Assembly: GCA_030040915.1 (NCBI GenBank) | Contig: JASHSI010000056.1 | Location: forward strand, 1 to 40,337 | Length of the DNA: 40,337 nucleotides | Reading direction: 5' to 3' | From: Thermoplasmata archaeon | Lineage (GTDB): Archaea; Thermoplasmatota; Thermoplasmata; Lutacidiplasmatales; UBA184 | Shown here: one piece after another, positions 23,111-31,045 of the stretch | How the letters are laid out: every line of letters begins with the position of its first letter | How positions within the stretch are numbered: the first letter of the stretch is position 1 | Position numbers and translations under genes: made by a program | The notes under the pieces: generated by a model | Databases searched by the model: none | What the model was told of the DNA's origin: nothing | The model's input: the letters and a program-made list of their open reading frames with translations, nothing else

Positions 23111-23120
23111 GATACCCCCC
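23053..23120 (-). repeat. casposon right terminal inverted repeat
   Basis: Complement of 7871-7938 with one mismatch in 68. It ends GATACCCCCC at 23120, directly against the target-site duplication. Confidence 0.93.
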
Positions 23121-23133
23121 GGGCGAGAGTGGG
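23119..23133. repeat. casposon target-site duplication, right copy
   Basis: CCGGGCGAGAGTGGG, identical to 7858-7872. Its last bases (23130-23133) are the discriminator and the final three bases of the tRNA-Val acceptor stem, so the target is the tRNA 3' end. Confidence 0.85.
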
Positions 23134-23202
23134 CTCGGCCGGATTCGAACCGGCGGTCTTCGCTGTGTGAGAGCGACGTCTTAACCGCTGGACTACGAGC
23201 CC
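23130..23202 (-). tRNA. tRNA-Val (anticodon CAC)
   Basis: Reads GGGCTCG acceptor, D arm, anticodon stem TCGCT/AGCGA around loop CTCACAC (anticodon CAC, valine GTG codons), T arm GCCGG-TTCGAAT-CCGGC, CGAGCCC acceptor, discriminator A at 23130. Intact, no intron, no encoded CCA. A TATA-like GTTTTAGC lies about 30 nt upstream. Its 3' end is the casposon target. Confidence 0.95.
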
Positions 23203-23276
23203 TCGCTTGGCGAGGATGCGGTCGAGCTAAAACGAATGCGCCACTTCGGAGTTCCGCGGGGATTCACCCTCGCCCC

Positions 23277-24617
23277 TCAGCCGGTCCACTCGGTCACGGT
23301 GGGAGCTCGTGGGGCGACGGCGCCGCGCCCGAGCCAGACGGTGTCGTCGCGCTGCGCGCCAAAGCTGACCCACTCGACGGGAACGTGCGTCTCCGCGGCG
23401 ACGTAGTGGAGGAAGGCACGGAGCGGGCCCGGTAGGGCCCTTGCCCCCTCCCGTCGCAGTCGCTCCTTGAGCCGCTCGGTGAACCCCGGCCACGCCGGGA
23501 ACTTCTCGTAGATCGGGGTCACCTTCTCGAGCTCCTCCGCGACGGAAGGAGGGTAGCGGCGCAGGGTCTCGCCCGACGACGCGAGGTACTGGGTGCAGAC
23601 CGGGACCTCCTCGAGCCCACCGAGAACGTCCACCTTCGTGATCGCGAGCGACGTGAACCCGTTGAGGCGGGCCGCGTAGCGGAGGAGCACGAGGTCGAGC
23701 CAGCCGCACCGCCGGGGGCGTCCCGTCGTCGCCCCCCGTTCCCCGCCCTCTCGGCGCAGGTACTCCCCGAGCTCTCCCTGGACCTCGGTGGGGAACGGCC
23801 CCGCGCCGACCCGGGTCGAGTACGCCTTCGAGACCCCGATCACCTCGTCGAGCTCGGCGGGCGGGATCCCGCTCCCGACGAGCGCCCCCGCGCTCGTCGG
23901 GTGGGAGCTCGTCACGTACGGATACGTGCCGAAGTCGACGTCGAGCAGCGCGCTCTGGGCGCCTTCGAGGAGGATCGGCTCGCCGGATTCGATGGCCCCC
24001 CACAGGATCGGCTCGGTGGCCCGGATCATCGGCGCGAGCCGCTGCCCCACCTCGGAGAGCTGGCCGAAGAGGGCCTGCGGGTCCGGAAGGTCCTTCAGGA
24101 ACGACTTGCGACGGAACAGGAGGTCGAGCTTCGTTCGGAGCGCCTCCGGTCGGGTGAGATCGACCATGCGGAGGCCGAACCGACCGTACCGGTCCTCGTA
24201 CGCCGGGCCGATCCCCCGACGGGTGGTCCCCAGCCCGGGATCGCCGGGGTTGGCGGTGCGCAGGGCCTCCTCCCAACCGTCCTCGAGCTCGTGGAGCGGA
24301 AGGATGACGTGGGCCCGCTCGGAGAGGATGACGTCGCCCTTCAGCCACCCCTTCGCCGCGAGCTCGGCGAGCTCCTTCTCGAGGCTCATCGGGTTGATCA
24401 CCATCCCCGGGCCGCTGATCGCCGAGACACCCGGGTGGAGCGCCCCGCACGAGAGCTGGTGGAGGACGACGCTCCGCTCCCCGAGGTGGATCGAGTGGCC
24501 GGCGTTCGGTCCGCCGCCGGTGCGGACCACGTGGCGGAAACCGCTCGCGAGGTAGTCGGAGATCTTGCCTTTCGCCTCGTCCCCGAACTGGGCCCCGACG
24601 ACCACGGTGACCGGCAC
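23277..24617 (-). CDS. purA: adenylosuccinate synthetase
   Basis: 446 residues. VTVVVGAQFGDEAKGKISDY (residues 3-22) is the GTP/IMP-binding N-terminus with the catalytic aspartate D13, and GGGPNAGHS contains the catalytic histidine. Further signature: GTTRRGIGPAYEDRYGRFGL. It joins IMP and aspartate using GTP in AMP synthesis. GTG 24617 was chosen because family similarity begins there and a TATA-like CTTTTTAC (24643-24650) lies about 30 nt upstream, giving a leaderless mRNA; the open frame to 24782 is not coding by family length. Divergent from the aminotransferase gene. Confidence 0.93.
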   Translation of the reverse strand: MPVTVVVGAQFGDEAKGKISDYLASGFRHVVRTGGGPNAGHSIHLGERSVVLHQLSCGALHPGVSAISGPGMVINPMSLEKELAELAAKGWLKGDVILSERAHVILPLHELEDGWEEALRTANPGDPGLGTTRRGIGPAYEDRYGRFGLRMVDLTRPEALRTKLDLLFRRKSFLKDLPDPQALFGQLSEVGQRLAPMIRATEPILWGAIESGEPILLEGAQSALLDVDFGTYPYVTSSHPTSAGALVGSGIPPAELDEVIGVSKAYSTRVGAGPFPTEVQGELGEYLRREGGERGATTGRPRRCGWLDLVLLRYAARLNGFTSLAITKVDVLGGLEEVPVCTQYLASSGETLRRYPPSVAEELEKVTPIYEKFPAWPGFTERLKERLRREGARALPGPLRAFLHYVAAETHVPVEWVSFGAQRDDTVWLGRGAVAPRAPTVTEWTG

Positions 24618-24642
24618 GGCCTGCTCCGACCGGCCCCACGGC

Positions 24643-24650
24643 CCCGGGTA
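24643..24650 (-). promoter_or_regulatory. TATA box of purA
   Basis: CTTTTTAC on the minus strand in otherwise GC-rich DNA, about 30 nt upstream of the GTG start. Confidence 0.55.
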
Positions 24651-24799
24651 AAAAGGGCTATGCGGCCGGACCGGGGGGCCGCGCTGGGCGGGCCCGCCCG
24701 GCGGCGACCCACTCCACGAGCGCGCGAACGGCGGCCGGCCTCGGCGAGCGACGCGTCGCAGGGACAACCCTAAAGAAGCCACCCCAAGCTGACGCCGAG

Positions 24800-25927
24800 G
24801 TGGTCGCGCAGCGCGCCCGCGAGGTCGAGCTCTCGCTGCTGCGACGGATGTTCGAGGGGGCCCCCCCGGATGCGATCAACCTCGGGCTGGGCGAACCCGA
24901 TTTCGATCCGCCGAAGGTCGTCCTCGACGCCCTCTGCGAGGCCGTCCGCAACGGCCAGAACCACTACGGGCCGTCGGCCGGGCTCCCCGCCCTCCGGAGC
25001 AAGGTCGCGGAGTCGTACCGCGACCGGGACCCCTCCACCGCGGTCGAGAACGTCCTCATCACCGGGGGCGGCTCCGAGGCGCTCATGGCGACGGCGCTCG
25101 CGATGTACGATCCCGGGGACGAGGTCCTCGTGCCGGATCCGGGGTTCGTCCTCTACGCCCCCCACGCGCGGCTCGCCGGCGCCGTCCCCGTCCTCTACGA
25201 CCTCGACGAGAAGCACGGGTACCGACCGGACCTCGACTCGCTCGCTCAGCACCTGAGCCCGAGGACCCGGGCGATCGTGGTCAACAGCCCGTCGAACCCG
25301 ACCGGGGGGGTGTTCGATTCTACGACCGTGGACCGGATCGTCGCCTTCGCGGAGGAGCACGACCTGTCAATCGTCTCCGACGAGGTGTACGACACGATGG
25401 TCTACGACGGGAAGTTCGCCTCGTTCTGGGGACGGAGCGACCGGGTCGTCGTCGTGAACTCCTTCTCGAAGCGGCTGTGCATGACCGGGTGGCGCCTGGG
25501 CTTCCTCGTCGCGCCCCGCGCGGTCGCCGTGGAGATCAACAAGCTGCACTACCACATGATGGCCTGTCCGTCGACCCCGGCCCAGGCGGCCGCGCTCGCG
25601 GGCCTGAGCGCGGGCCCGAACGTGTCCGCCCCGATGATGCGGGAGTTCCGCGCCCGGAGGGAGCTCGTCGTCCGGCAATTGAACCGGATCCCGGGGCTCA
25701 CGTGCACGAAGCCGGCGGGGGCGTTCTACGCGTTCCCGCGATTCGGCTGGAAGGGCGGCTCGACCGAGGTCGCGATGTCCCTGTTGAAGCGCGGGCTCCT
25801 CGCCACCCCCGGCGAGGCGTTCGGGCCCCTGGGGACCTCCCACCTGCGGCTGTCGTTCGCCGCCTCCCGGGACTCCCTCCGAAGGGGCCTCGCGATCCTC
25901 CGCGACTACGGCGAGGCGGCGAGCTAG
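24800..25927 (+). CDS. class I/II PLP aminotransferase
   Basis: 375 residues, fold type I, AspC/AlaT-like group. INLGLGEPDFDPP (26-38) at the N-terminus, GGGSEAL, VNSPSNPTGG (161-170), SDEVYD (193-198) and the PLP lysine K224 in SFSKRLCMTGWRLGF. The substrate is not determined by these motifs; aspartate, alanine or aromatic amino acids are all possible. GTG 24800 lies about 30 nt after a TATA-like CCTAAAGAA (24768-24776), so the mRNA is probably leaderless. Divergent from purA. Confidence 0.87.
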   Translation: MVAQRAREVELSLLRRMFEGAPPDAINLGLGEPDFDPPKVVLDALCEAVRNGQNHYGPSAGLPALRSKVAESYRDRDPSTAVENVLITGGGSEALMATALAMYDPGDEVLVPDPGFVLYAPHARLAGAVPVLYDLDEKHGYRPDLDSLAQHLSPRTRAIVVNSPSNPTGGVFDSTTVDRIVAFAEEHDLSIVSDEVYDTMVYDGKFASFWGRSDRVVVVNSFSKRLCMTGWRLGFLVAPRAVAVEINKLHYHMMACPSTPAQAAALAGLSAGPNVSAPMMREFRARRELVVRQLNRIPGLTCTKPAGAFYAFPRFGWKGGSTEVAMSLLKRGLLATPGEAFGPLGTSHLRLSFAASRDSLRRGLAILRDYGEAAS

Positions 25928-26035
25928 TGCTCGACCGGTGGGTCGGCCGGCTCTTCGTCGGGATGTCGATCCTCCACCGAGGGCCGGAACGGGAGGCGCT
26001 CCGTCGCCTCGGCGAGGAGCTCGCCGCGCCGGCGA

Positions 26036-27199
26036 TCAGCCGGCCGCGCTCCCGCACAGCTCCTGGTACAGCCGCCGGTGGGACTCGACCGCCCGGTCCC
26101 AGCTGAACTCCTCGACGCGGGAGAGGCCGATCGCCCGGAGCGCCTCCGCCGCCCCCGGATCGGATAGGACCCCCCCGATCGCTTCAGCGAGAGCCGCCTC
26201 GTCCCTCGGGGGGACGAGCCGTCCCGCGCGCCCGTGGTCGAGGACCTCCGGCACCCCGCCGACCGCCGTCGCGACGATCGGGACGCCCGCGGCCATCGCC
26301 TCCAGGAGCACGAGGCCGAACGCCTCGTAGTCGGACGGCAGGACGAAGGCGGCCGCGCCCCGGAACGTCGCGCGGTACTGCGCCGGATCGGCGATGTATC
26401 CGCTCCAGACGAGCTCGTCGGCGACGCCCACCTCCCGGGCGAGCCGCTCGAGGTTCGACCTCGACCCCCAGTCCCGGCCCATCAGGACGACGGGAAGGCG
26501 CGTCTCCTTCGGGAGCCGGGCCAGCGCCCGGACGAGCGTCGGGAGGCCCTTGTTCGAGGCGATGCGCCCCGCGTAGAGGAGGTAGCGGGGGGGGAGGCCC
26601 TCCGGCGCGTGGTCGGTGGACGGGTGCCTCCACAGTTCGAGATCGATCCCCGGCGGGATCTGTCGGATCCGCCCCGCCGGGACGAACGCGCGGAGGGCCT
26701 CCGCCTCCATCGCGGTCTCCACGAGAACGGCCGCGGCGCCCCGGTAGGCGAGGACCCCGAACAGCTGGTCCTGGACCCTCAGGAGACCGCGCTTCATCGG
26801 GCTCTCGCCCGGGTGCGCTGGGTGGTAATGGGCCGACACCACGAGGGGACAGCCGATCTTCCGGGCCGCCGCCGCGGACTCGAGGACGTGCCCGTAGCGA
26901 TGCGAATGGGCGTGGATGACCTCCGGTCGGTCCCGGGTGAGCCCTTCGACGAGCCCGACCATCATCGGCATGGTGAGGCCCGGGATCAGGCGGCGGTACA
27001 CCGGGAAGCGGTGGGCCGGGACCCCGTTGACGGCGGGGGCGTAGTCGCTCCGCCGCTCCCATCGGCCCTCGTCGTAGAGGTCGCTCGTGTAGACCTCGAC
27101 CGACTCGCCGAGCCGATGGAGTCGGGTGGAGAGCTCCTTCACCGTCGTCTCGACGCCCCCGGGCGCGTCGAACCGGAGGCTGACCTGCGCGATCCTCAC
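26036..27199 (-). CDS. GT4-family glycosyltransferase (second of a tandem pair)
   Basis: 387 residues, GT-B fold. N-terminal RIAQVSLRFDAPGGVETTVK with the GGVE acceptor-side loop, HAHSHRYGHVLESAA, linker YLLYAGRIASNKGLPTLVRA, and the nucleotide-sugar site DYEAFGLVLLEAMAAGVPIV (the E-x7-E motif) with ATAVGGVPEVL. It transfers a sugar from an activated donor; substrate unknown, likely a surface glycan or glycolipid. The GTG start overlaps the stop of its upstream paralogue by 4 nt (GTGA), indicating coupled translation. Much of the longer open frame upstream is the paralogue's shadow. Confidence 0.88.
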   Translation of the reverse strand: MRIAQVSLRFDAPGGVETTVKELSTRLHRLGESVEVYTSDLYDEGRWERRSDYAPAVNGVPAHRFPVYRRLIPGLTMPMMVGLVEGLTRDRPEVIHAHSHRYGHVLESAAAARKIGCPLVVSAHYHPAHPGESPMKRGLLRVQDQLFGVLAYRGAAAVLVETAMEAEALRAFVPAGRIRQIPPGIDLELWRHPSTDHAPEGLPPRYLLYAGRIASNKGLPTLVRALARLPKETRLPVVLMGRDWGSRSNLERLAREVGVADELVWSGYIADPAQYRATFRGAAAFVLPSDYEAFGLVLLEAMAAGVPIVATAVGGVPEVLDHGRAGRLVPPRDEAALAEAIGGVLSDPGAAEALRAIGLSRVEEFSWDRAVESHRRLYQELCGSAAG

Positions 27200-28377
27200 C
27201 GGCCGGCCACCCGCCCGAACAGGGCCTCGAGCCGATCGACCACCCGGTCCCAGGAGTACCTCGGGACGATCTCGGTCCGGCCGTACTCTCCCATCCGCTC
27301 GCGCCGGGACGGGTCGTCCCACAGGTCGGTGATCGCCTTCGAGAGGGCCCCCTCGTCGAGCGGGGGGACGAGCGTCCCGGCCCGACCGTCCTCGACGAAC
27401 TCGGGGATCCCCCCGACCCGCGAGGCGATCACGGGGGTCCCCTGGGCCATCGCCTCGAGGAGCACGAGGCCGAACGCCTCGTACTCGCTCGGTAGGACGA
27501 ACAAACGCGCCTCGCGGAACGCGGAGGCGAGCTGCGATCCCTCCGCGATGAAGCCGGGGAGGTGGACCCTGCCGGCGAGGCCGAGCCGGGCGACCTCGGC
27601 CTCGACGAAGGGGCGCTGGCCCCCGTCGGCTCCGACGATCACGAGGTTCGCCGAGGCGTCGTGCCGGGCGAGCTCCCCGAACGCTCCCAAGAGCGGGCCG
27701 AGCCCCTTGTTCTTGGCGAGTCGGCCTACGAACAGAAGGAACGGGCCGGTGAGGCCGAGCGAGTCGGCGAACGAGGCCGCGCCCTCCGGAGCGGGCGGGG
27801 GCGAGGCGTACCCCGGCGGGATGAGCTCGATCGGAGGGAGCGGGACCCTGAGCTCGCGGAGGAGTCGCTCCTCTTCCCGGCTCTGGACGACGAGCGCCCG
27901 GGCCGCCCCCACCACCGGGCCCGCGAGCGAGCGGTCGTAGAACGAGCGGACCCTCCGCCTCAGCCAGTGCCCCTCCATCGACCAGATTGGGTGGAAATGA
28001 GCGGTCAGGACGAACGGGGTCCCGGTCCGGCGGGAGAACCGGCGTGCGACCGCGGCCTGGTTCGTCCCGTACGTGTGGACGTGCACTACGTCCGGTCGAT
28101 CCCGGGCGAGCGTCTTCTCGAGGCCCCGGAAGAACGGGTAGTGGAGGTCGCCCGGGAACGACCAGACCGGGAGCCGCTCGATTCGTACCCCCTCCCGCGT
28201 CCCCGACCTCGGGAAGCCCGGGTCGAGCCGCCTCCACGGGAACTCCCGCTCGAGGTCGCTCGTGTAGACCCCGACATGGTGGCCGCGAGCGGCGAGGCGC
28301 CGGGAGATCTCCTGGACATGGACCTCGACCCCGCCGGGGGCCGGAGGGTAGCGGGTCGAGAGCTCGGCGATCCGCAC
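27196..28377 (-). CDS. GT4-family glycosyltransferase (first of a tandem pair)
   Basis: 393 residues, same architecture as its downstream neighbour: RIAELSTRYPPAPGGVEVHV, VVHVHTYGTNQAAVA, FLLFVGRLAKNKGLGPLLGA, EYEAFGLVLLEAMAQGTPVI, SRVGGIPEFVEDGRAGTLVP. The pair is an evident gene duplication. GTG start at 28377, 12 nt after the M20 peptidase stop (28390). Probable cell-surface glycosylation role; donor and acceptor not predictable here. Confidence 0.88.
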   Translation of the reverse strand: MRIAELSTRYPPAPGGVEVHVQEISRRLAARGHHVGVYTSDLEREFPWRRLDPGFPRSGTREGVRIERLPVWSFPGDLHYPFFRGLEKTLARDRPDVVHVHTYGTNQAAVARRFSRRTGTPFVLTAHFHPIWSMEGHWLRRRVRSFYDRSLAGPVVGAARALVVQSREEERLLRELRVPLPPIELIPPGYASPPPAPEGAASFADSLGLTGPFLLFVGRLAKNKGLGPLLGAFGELARHDASANLVIVGADGGQRPFVEAEVARLGLAGRVHLPGFIAEGSQLASAFREARLFVLPSEYEAFGLVLLEAMAQGTPVIASRVGGIPEFVEDGRAGTLVPPLDEGALSKAITDLWDDPSRRERMGEYGRTEIVPRYSWDRVVDRLEALFGRVAGR

Positions 28378-28389
28378 GGGCCGAAAGGC

Positions 28390-29454
28390 CTAGCCGGCCC
28401 GACCTTGGCTCAACCGCTGGGCGTACTTCTTGTACACCTCGGCCGCGCGGGCGACGGCTTCGATCTTGACGTACTCGTTCGCCTGGTGGGAGAGCTCCTC
28501 CTCCCCGGCGCCGAAGATCACCACCTTCGGGTTGACCTGGGTGTAGTGGACCGCCTCGGAGGCGTGGACGAGGACCGCGGACTCGGCCCCGGCGACCTCC
28601 CGGAGGATCCGCACGTGCTCGGCGTTCGGGTCGATCTGCACCGAGGGCATCGAGAGGACCCGGCGCAGTGTGAACGGGGTCTTGATCCGGCGGAGGTGCT
28701 CCTCGATCTCCCGGTAGAGGTCGTCGGGGTGGTACGGGGGCGGGAAACGGATGTCGACCTCGGCGGTCGCCCGGTTCGGGACCACGTTGATCCGGGTCCC
28801 GCCGTTCAGGGTGCCGATGTTGATCGTGACCGTGCCGAGCTCGGGGTGGGCGATCCGACCCTTGAACCCCTCAAGCCCCCGCAGGATGCGCATCATCTTC
28901 GAGACCGCGTTCTCCCCGAGGTGCGGCATCGCCCCGTGGGCCGCCTTCCCCCGGGTCTCGATGGCGAGGTCGAGGACCCCCTTCTCCGCGTAGGCGACCC
29001 GAAGGCCGGTCGGTTCGCCCACGACGATCGCCTTCGCCCGCCGCATGGGGAGGGTCTTCGACAGGGCGAGCGCCCCCTGCATCGAGGTCTCCTCGTCGGT
29101 GGTGAGGGCGAGCACGACGGGGATCTTTCGGGCGACCAGATCCTGCGCGGCCTGCATCATCGCGATCACCGTCCCCTTCATGTCGGCGGTGCCGCGGCCG
29201 TACATCCGCCCCGAGGCGAGCTGGCTCTGCGAGAAGCTCCAGTAGTCCCCGACCGGCGGGGTGTCGAGGTGGCCCGACAGGACCACCCCGCCCTGCCCGT
29301 ACTCGGCGAGGAGCGCGGGGGTCTGGGAATCCCCGAGCAGCGTGTTGCGCATGCGGATCTGGTCGGTGAACGACTGGACGTAGTCGAGCACCTCCTGCTT
29401 GTCGGAGAACGGGTCGCTCGGGATCTTGACGAGATCCGCCAGCATGTCCACCAT
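28390..29454 (-). CDS. M20-family metallopeptidase/deacylase (ArgE/DapE-like)
   Basis: 354 residues from ATG 29454. Zinc ligands in order: VVLSGHLDTPPVGDYW (H with D), MYGRGTADMKG (bridging D), LALTTDEETSMQGA (catalytic E and ligand E), VVGEPTGL, and a late EELSHQANEYV histidine. The dimerisation lid domain lies between (AHGAMPHLGENAVSKMMRIL). Substrate could be an N-acyl amino acid, N-succinyl-diaminopimelate or LysW-type lysine intermediate; not distinguishable. An upstream TTG at 29466 with AAGGAGGT before it is an alternative start. Followed closely by the two glycosyltransferases. Confidence 0.87.
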   Translation of the reverse strand: MVDMLADLVKIPSDPFSDKQEVLDYVQSFTDQIRMRNTLLGDSQTPALLAEYGQGGVVLSGHLDTPPVGDYWSFSQSQLASGRMYGRGTADMKGTVIAMMQAAQDLVARKIPVVLALTTDEETSMQGALALSKTLPMRRAKAIVVGEPTGLRVAYAEKGVLDLAIETRGKAAHGAMPHLGENAVSKMMRILRGLEGFKGRIAHPELGTVTINIGTLNGGTRINVVPNRATAEVDIRFPPPYHPDDLYREIEEHLRRIKTPFTLRRVLSMPSVQIDPNAEHVRILREVAGAESAVLVHASEAVHYTQVNPKVVIFGAGEEELSHQANEYVKIEAVARAAEVYKKYAQRLSQGRAG

Positions 29455-29695
29455 CTGGCGCTTCAACGGAGGATGGACCTCCTTGCACCGGGCCCGGCTG
29501 CCAAAATAGGATCCCAGCGCTCCCACAGGGGCCACAAAGTTTAATCCTTCCCTACCTGCCGTGTCACGGCCGGACACGGTTCGCCTCGGCCGCTGCGGAC
29601 AGTGGTCCCTCCTCCCCGAGAGGCCCCCCTGCGGGAGACGCCCCGATTTCAGAATCCTTATGGATGACCCCGGGCATCGGCACTCGGCCGACCCG

Positions 29696-30472
29696 ATGAG
29701 CGCGGAGGAGATGCGCATCGTCGACACCCGCGACGAGCCGCTGCAGGGCGCGATGATGGTGGTCGGTTTCCCGACGCACGGGCTCGTCGGCTCGGTCGCC
29801 GCCTCCTACCTCGTCCACGCGCTCGACATGACGAACGTCGCCTACCTGACCAGCGACCGGTTCCCTCCGACGGTCATCATGGAGGAGGGGGTCGTGAGCG
29901 CCCCGGTGCGCTTCTACGTGAGCAAGCTCGTCTGCGGCGTCGACCGCTCCTGCGAGCAGCTCCTCGTAGGGATCTCCGACATCCAGCCCCCTCCCGAGGC
30001 GCTGCCCGAACTGTCCCGGGCGCTCCTCGACTGGGCGGAGCGCAAGGGGATCCAGCTCCTCGTGGTCGTCGAGGGCCAGCCGGTCGACGAGGGGATCACC
30101 GGGGACGCGCGGGTCGTCGCGATGGCGAACCGGGCCGCCGCCCCCCTCCTCGGGAAGTACAGCTTCGAACCCGCGAACGGGGTGATCACGGGGTTCGCGG
30201 GGGGACTCCTCCTCGCCGCGATCGGCCGGCAACTGCCGGTCCTCTGCCTCGTCGCCCAGGCCCACAAGGACTACCCGGACGCCCGGGCCGCGGCGAAGGT
30301 GATCGAGTCGGTGAACCCGCTCGTCCCGCTCCTCGTCCTCGACACCCGGCCGCTCCGCCAGAAGGCGGAAGAGATCGAGTCCGAGGTGCGGCGGACCCTC
30401 CGCCAGCAGGAGAAGGCGATGGCCGGGATGCGCTCCCCGGAGGTCGCGGGGCCGGGTGAGATGTATCGCTGA
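29696..30472 (+). CDS. PAC2-family protein (proteasome assembly chaperone-like)
   Basis: 258 residues. MMVVGFPTHGLVGSVAASYL (about 20-39) is the PAC2 N-terminal signature, with SDRFPPTVIMEEG, VVVEGQPVDE, and NGVITGFAGGLLLAAIGRQL then LVAQAHKDYPDARAAAKVIE later. Archaeal members (PbaB type) assist 20S proteasome assembly or bind ATPases. The C-terminal 40 residues form a charged helix (RQKAEEIESEVRRTLRQQEK). ATG 29696 was chosen for conserved similarity; a TATA-like TCCTTATGG lies about 40 nt upstream. It overlaps the next gene by 17 nt. Confidence 0.85.
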   Translation: MSAEEMRIVDTRDEPLQGAMMVVGFPTHGLVGSVAASYLVHALDMTNVAYLTSDRFPPTVIMEEGVVSAPVRFYVSKLVCGVDRSCEQLLVGISDIQPPPEALPELSRALLDWAERKGIQLLVVVEGQPVDEGITGDARVVAMANRAAAPLLGKYSFEPANGVITGFAGGLLLAAIGRQLPVLCLVAQAHKDYPDARAAAKVIESVNPLVPLLVLDTRPLRQKAEEIESEVRRTLRQQEKAMAGMRSPEVAGPGEMYR

Positions 30473-30962
30473 GACGGCCGACCGGGCGGTCCCTTCCCCG
30501 GTCCCCGCCGATCCGGGCCCGACCACCCTACGGCCGTTCGACGGCCGGGACCTCTCGACGATCGCGCAGATCGTCGCCGACTCGCTCCACGAGCACTACG
30601 ACAGCTCGCTGTACTTCTCCCTTAGCCAGGCGTGGCCAGACGGCTTCCTCGTCGCCGCCGACGCCTCGAACCGGCCGATCGGCTTCCTCCTCGGGGTGAG
30701 CCAGGTCCCCGGGGAGGCGCGCATCCTCATGTTCGCCGTCGACCGCCGCCACCGCACCCGGGGAATCGGCACCCGGCTCATGGACGCGTTCCTCGACAAG
30801 AGCCGCGCGAAGGCGATGCGGCGGGCCACCCTCGAGGTACGGGTCGGCAACGCCACCGCGATCCGCTTCTACGCCCGCTTCCGCTTCTCGGTCACCGACC
30901 TCCTCCGGGGATACTACTCGGACGGCGAGGACGGCTACCAGATGGCCCGCGACCTCGCCTAG
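30456..30962 (+). CDS. GNAT acetyltransferase
   Basis: 168 residues, RimI-like. TTLRPFDGRDLSTIAQIVAD, then ARILMFAVDRRHRTRGIGTR, where V-x-x-x-x-R-x-R-G-I-G-T is the acetyl-CoA pyrophosphate loop, and ATLEVRVGNATAIRFYARFR as the C-terminal GNAT signature. Likely acetylates a protein N-terminus or small amine. GTG 30456 overlaps the PAC2 gene by 17 nt, so the two are co-transcribed and possibly coupled. Confidence 0.85.
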   Translation: MRCIAETADRAVPSPVPADPGPTTLRPFDGRDLSTIAQIVADSLHEHYDSSLYFSLSQAWPDGFLVAADASNRPIGFLLGVSQVPGEARILMFAVDRRHRTRGIGTRLMDAFLDKSRAKAMRRATLEVRVGNATAIRFYARFRFSVTDLLRGYYSDGEDGYQMARDLA

Positions 30963-31010
30963 CGCCCACGGCGCGACCGCGGGCTGAGCCGGAGCTTCCC
31001 GGAGGAACGG

Positions 31011-31018
31011 CTTAAACC
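31011..31018 (+). promoter_or_regulatory. TATA box of the CBS-HPF gene
   Basis: CTTAAACC starting 35 nt upstream of ATG 31046; spacing implies a leaderless transcript. Confidence 0.65.
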
Positions 31019-31045
31019 CCCATTCCGGCTCCCCGTCGACCCCAC

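Larger units (their letters stand above)
7871..23120. mobile_element. casposon inserted at tRNA-Val 3' end
   Basis: About 15.25 kb bounded by 68-bp inverted repeats and flanked by an 11-15 bp direct repeat. It encodes the casposon hallmark pair: a Cas1 endonuclease with C-terminal HTH (17126-18460, plus strand) and a family B DNA polymerase (12172-14214, minus strand), with an HNH nuclease and small zinc-ribbon and AbrB-like proteins. Cargo consists of a 7-deazaguanine/glycosylase/TIR-HEPN operon on the left and a restriction-modification module on the right. No CRISPR array and no other cas gene are present. The insertion leaves the tRNA intact, as reported for several archaeal casposons. 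Confidence 0.92.

Noticed and set aside
23100-23435. Open frame on the plus strand reading ARPDSNRRSSLCESD across the tRNA
   Set aside because: It is the antisense of tRNA-Val plus the casposon end and the 3' end of purA; ARPDSNRR is the well-known artefact of translating a tRNA complement.
25927-26106. 59-codon plus-strand frame starting at the GTG next to the aminotransferase stop
   Set aside because: It runs into the antisense of the glycosyltransferase 3' end and has no recognisable domain; too weak to list.
27200-28237. 733-residue reading frame covering both glycosyltransferases
   Set aside because: Only its last 387 residues are a GT4 enzyme; the first part is the out-of-frame shadow of the upstream paralogue.
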